DNA from: Chlorobium sp.
GTDB lineage: Bacteria > Bacteroidota > Chlorobiia > Chlorobiales > Chlorobiaceae
Direction: 5' to 3'
Assembly (NCBI GenBank): GCA_028282595.1
Contig: JANQHQ010000009.1
Coordinates: 1 to 7,280 of the forward strand
Length of the DNA: 7,280 nt
Made by a program: the position numbers and the translations under genes. Positions within the stretch are counted from its first letter, which is position 1. The number at the start of each line of letters is the position of its first letter. Positions 5,339 to 7,280 of this stretch are shown piece by piece. The notes beneath the pieces were generated by a model. That model saw only the letters and a list, made by a program, of their open reading frames with translations, was not told the DNA's origin and did not search any database.

Positions 5339-6700
5339 TTATCCGGTCGAACGGGCGTGAAGTTTTTCCGCGACCTGCCGACCGCTGAGCGCCGCTCCTT
5401 CCATGGAGGCGAGGTAGCGCTGATAGGTGTAATCTCCCGCAAGGTAGAAGTTCCGGACGGGGCTTGTCTGGTCGGGACGGAACCTGTCCGCACCGGGTAC
5501 GGCCTTGTAGACCGATTGGGGTATCTTGACGATGGTCGATTTCAGCAGTTTCGCGTCCCGGGATTTCGGGAAACGGCTGTGAATGTCTCTCATGACCATT
5601 TCCGTAATGACCTCGTTGGGCATGTCCATCAACTGGTGCGCGGGCGCGAGCACGAGGCTCATCACGCTGCCGCCGGTGGCGGACCCCATGCCTTTCTGGA
5701 AATCGCCGGGACAGGTCAGGGAGACGTCGGCGAAGGTCGCGAACACCGTTCCCTGGGAGAACATGAGGTTGTCGGTGTCGGTGATTTTTCTGTCGAACCA
5801 CAACTGGCAGTTCGCCACGGGGCTGCCGGTAAACTGGAACAGGTTCGAGAAATAGTCGTGGCGCAGCCACGACGCGGGCAGTATTTTCCTGACACTGTGG
5901 ACCGGAAGCGCCGAGATGTAAGCGTCGGCCTCGACCGTATGCCCGTCGTTCAGTACGGCTTTTTTAACCGTTTCGTCGTCGTTGAGCTCCAGGCGGGACA
6001 GCTTCGCGTCGATGAAAATCCGCCCCCCCTTGCTCTGGATGTAGCGCCGCATCGGTTCGATCATGGATTCACCGGGATTTTCCCTGAAAAAAGCGAATTT
6101 CGTCGCGGCGTAATCCGTGCCGAAGTATTTGAAGATCGTGATCATCGGCCGGGCGCTTATCACGTTCGGCTCTATGAAGTTCATGGCAAGCGCGATCGCC
6201 CTCCACAATTTCTGGAGCGAGTGTTCCGTCGCTCCGCGCAGACGGTGCCATTCGGAATAGGTCATGTGATCCTGGCTCCGGAAGTACTCCTCGTTTCCGG
6301 CAAGCGCGGGGTAGAGTCCCCTGATGAGCGACAGTTTGTCCCACATGGTCAGGAAATCCGCCTGTAGGCCGCCGACCACCTCGGCCCAGGGGCTCGGCAG
6401 GTTCGCTTTTTTGAAAAACGACTGCTTGCCGTCCGGTTCCGCGTAGACCAGGGCGTGTTCTTTCCAGAGATAATTTTCCCCGGCGCCGACCCTTTTCAGG
6501 TAGTTCTGGAGCTGTTCGTAGCCGCCGAAGACAATGTGCAGGCCCGATTCGACGCTGTCGCCGTCGCCGTCTTTCCAGACCGAGACTTTTCCTCCCAGGA
6601 CCTTGCGCTTTTCATAGAGTTCGACATCGTATCCGCGGTCGACAAGCTCGATGGCCGCGCTGAGACCGGCGACGCCGGCACCGAAAATTGCTGCTTTCAC
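5339..6700 (-). CDS. crtQ: Plant/cyanobacterial-type carotene desaturase, probably zeta-carotene desaturase CrtQ
   Basis: A 453-residue FAD-dependent desaturase, expected at the membrane, adding double bonds on the poly-cis route from phytoene to lycopene. The N-terminal dinucleotide fold is GAGVAG (7-12) with E30 and GGK (36-38); the family signatures WKDGDGD and GLHIVFGGY follow (42-61). The C-terminus has FYLAGDYTYQRYLASMEGA with the FAD-contact GDYT (422-425). Features favouring CrtQ are ISARPMITIF (181-190), the spacing around GAGENYLWKEH, and the stretch near VKIPQSVYKAVPG. The DRKITDTDNLMFSQ region and the C-terminal YLASMEGA look more like CrtP phytoene desaturase, so CrtP is the main alternative. 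The GTG at 6700 directly precedes the first beta strand; a start at 6883 would add 61 unlike residues. It heads the operon with the two glycosyltransferases. In green sulfur bacteria this pathway leads to chlorobactene or isorenieratene. Confidence 0.8.
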   Translation of the reverse strand: MKAAIFGAGVAGLSAAIELVDRGYDVELYEKRKVLGGKVSVWKDGDGDSVESGLHIVFGGYEQLQNYLKRVGAGENYLWKEHALVYAEPDGKQSFFKKANLPSPWAEVVGGLQADFLTMWDKLSLIRGLYPALAGNEEYFRSQDHMTYSEWHRLRGATEHSLQKLWRAIALAMNFIEPNVISARPMITIFKYFGTDYAATKFAFFRENPGESMIEPMRRYIQSKGGRIFIDAKLSRLELNDDETVKKAVLNDGHTVEADAYISALPVHSVRKILPASWLRHDYFSNLFQFTGSPVANCQLWFDRKITDTDNLMFSQGTVFATFADVSLTCPGDFQKGMGSATGGSVMSLVLAPAHQLMDMPNEVITEMVMRDIHSRFPKSRDAKLLKSTIVKIPQSVYKAVPGADRFRPDQTSPVRNFYLAGDYTYQRYLASMEGAALSGRQVAEKLHARSTG

Positions 6701-6815
6701 CGTGTAGAGACAGAATGTTGTGGATGAGGCGCTCAGGAGAATGTGAGCGGAATTATGGCAGAAAATATAACGAATTAGTTTTCCAATCGAGAACGGGAGG
6801 GCGACGGAAGCCCGG

Positions 6816-7118
6816 TCATTTTTTTGTGCGGGAATTGAGTTCCCCGAGAAACCAGTCGATATCCTGTATGACTTTTCCGACAAGGGCTATCGAGGCCTTG
6901 AAGACGAATTTCAGATCGTTGATTGCGGGCGGTCTCGGAACAAGGTTTTTTTCCTCTTGCACCGTTTCGCTTCGTCCGTTCCGTGTTTTCGTGTCTTTCT
7001 GTTTCGGAAGCTCTTGCATGATCTGTTTTTCAGGGGTTTCGGTCGCAACGTTCTCCCGACGGCAATACATTACACATTTTTTGATAAATCCTGAAGGAAT
7101 TCCCTTAGTCTGCTTCAT
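6816..7118 (-). CDS. Small unrecognised protein
   Basis: No family is recognised. The 100-residue reading has a basic, Cys-containing N-terminus (C15, C19), a very charged middle (about 30-60, rich in Lys, Glu, Gln and Thr) and a C-terminal amphipathic helix (about 67-94, with LKFVFKASIALVGKVI and then DWFLGEL) too polar for a clear membrane span. The start is uncertain: the ATG at 7118 has no Shine-Dalgarno and directly abuts the palindrome array, while ATGs at 7070 and 7019 would give 84 and 67 residues. The second half has the GC-rich third positions of its neighbours and looks coding. The gene reads toward crtQ with 115 bp between stop and start, so it may be upstream in the same transcript. 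Non-coding remains possible. Confidence 0.5.
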   Translation of the reverse strand: MKQTKGIPSGFIKKCVMYCRRENVATETPEKQIMQELPKQKDTKTRNGRSETVQEEKNLVPRPPAINDLKFVFKASIALVGKVIQDIDWFLGELNSRTKK

Positions 7119-7141
7119 GAGAATCCGAAGCGCTGTCGCGC

Positions 7142-7247
7142 AGTGACGAGATACATAGTGACGACGTCCGGCGTTGCCGGACTTGGTGACGGCGCCTGAC
7201 GGTGTCAGGCTTAGTGATGTCGCTCGGGCTTCGCCGAGCTTAGTGAC
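7142..7247 (+). repeat. Tandem array of small palindromes with AGTGAC spacers (right copy)
   Basis: The spacer motif AGTGAC or a one-base variant occurs at 7142, 7157, 7185 (GGTGAC), 7213 (AGTGAT) and 7242. From 7157 the period is 28, 28 and 29 bp. Each 28-29-bp unit is CTTRGTGACGRCG plus a hairpin: TCCGGC/GCCGGA with loop GTT (7167-7181), GCCTGAC/GTCAGGC with loop GGT (7194-7210), and GCTCGG/CCGAGC with a 6-nt loop (7222-7239). Stems differ in sequence but remain paired. An inverted TAGTGACT-like copy lies at 7267-7274. No gene is visible in 7119-7280. The same family lies at 46-144 in the opposite orientation. Confidence 0.85.
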
Positions 7248-7280
7248 AGGATGCAGAGTATTTACCAGTCACTATTCCTC

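Noticed and set aside
4727..6367. A 546-residue open frame on the plus strand
   Set aside because: It lies antisense to crtQ and the TIGR04282 gene, whose motifs are unmistakable. Long antisense frames are common in GC-rich coding DNA, and its translation shows no recognisable domain.
6701..6883. N-terminal extension of the desaturase to an ATG at 6883
   Set aside because: The extra 61 residues precede a dinucleotide-binding strand that normally sits at the very N-terminus, and they show no signal or domain. The GTG at 6700 fits the family.
7142..7247. Regular 28-bp repeats that could suggest a CRISPR array
   Set aside because: The conserved part is only about 12 bp and the variable parts are themselves palindromes of 15-18 bp. 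There are too few units, and no cas gene is nearby.

Overview
The window looks like a chromosomal segment of a green sulfur bacterium (Chlorobiaceae). The reasons are a moderately high GC content, a plant/cyanobacterial-type carotene desaturase, a bacillithiol deacetylase gene, and several GTG starts with weak ribosome-binding sites. From memory, bshB and crtQ lie only a few loci apart in Chlorobaculum tepidum, which would fit this layout; I could not check that here. Genus and species cannot be fixed from the sequence.

Layout, left to right. Positions 1-147 hold no gene but carry an array of small palindromes separated by a GTCAC-containing spacer. Next, bshB1 (bacillithiol pathway deacetylase) runs leftward from about 885, divergent from dut (dUTPase), which runs rightward from 962. 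The 76-bp gap between them holds promoter-like boxes and a 9-bp direct repeat spaced 11 bp. dut converges on a sigma-54-dependent response regulator gene (1476-2921, minus). Upstream of the regulator on the same strand is an unrecognised 295-residue protein with four 27-residue helical repeats and a Pro/Lys-rich tail. It has its own candidate promoter and a leader hairpin. Further upstream a likely operon reads leftward: carotene desaturase (best read as crtQ), then a TIGR04282-family and a TIGR04283-family glycosyltransferase. A small unrecognised ORF (6816-7118) precedes crtQ. The last 160 bases carry a second palindrome array, of the same family as the left one but in the opposite orientation.

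How the genes may work together. crtQ and the TIGR04282 gene are separated by 3 nt, so they are probably co-translated. The two glycosyltransferase families often occur as a pair and are named for arsenosugar biosynthesis, yet no arsM or arsS gene is in view. Their acceptor here is open, and the link to a carotenoid gene is suggestive only. The response regulator has no histidine kinase in the window. bshB1 and dut look like ordinary housekeeping genes.

Most unusual features: the two outward-facing arrays of modular palindromes that differ in stem sequence but keep base pairing; the 27-residue repeat protein; and the crtQ-glycosyltransferase operon. I see no mobile element, CRISPR array, tRNA or rRNA. 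Nothing here clearly amounts to a new defence or metabolic system.
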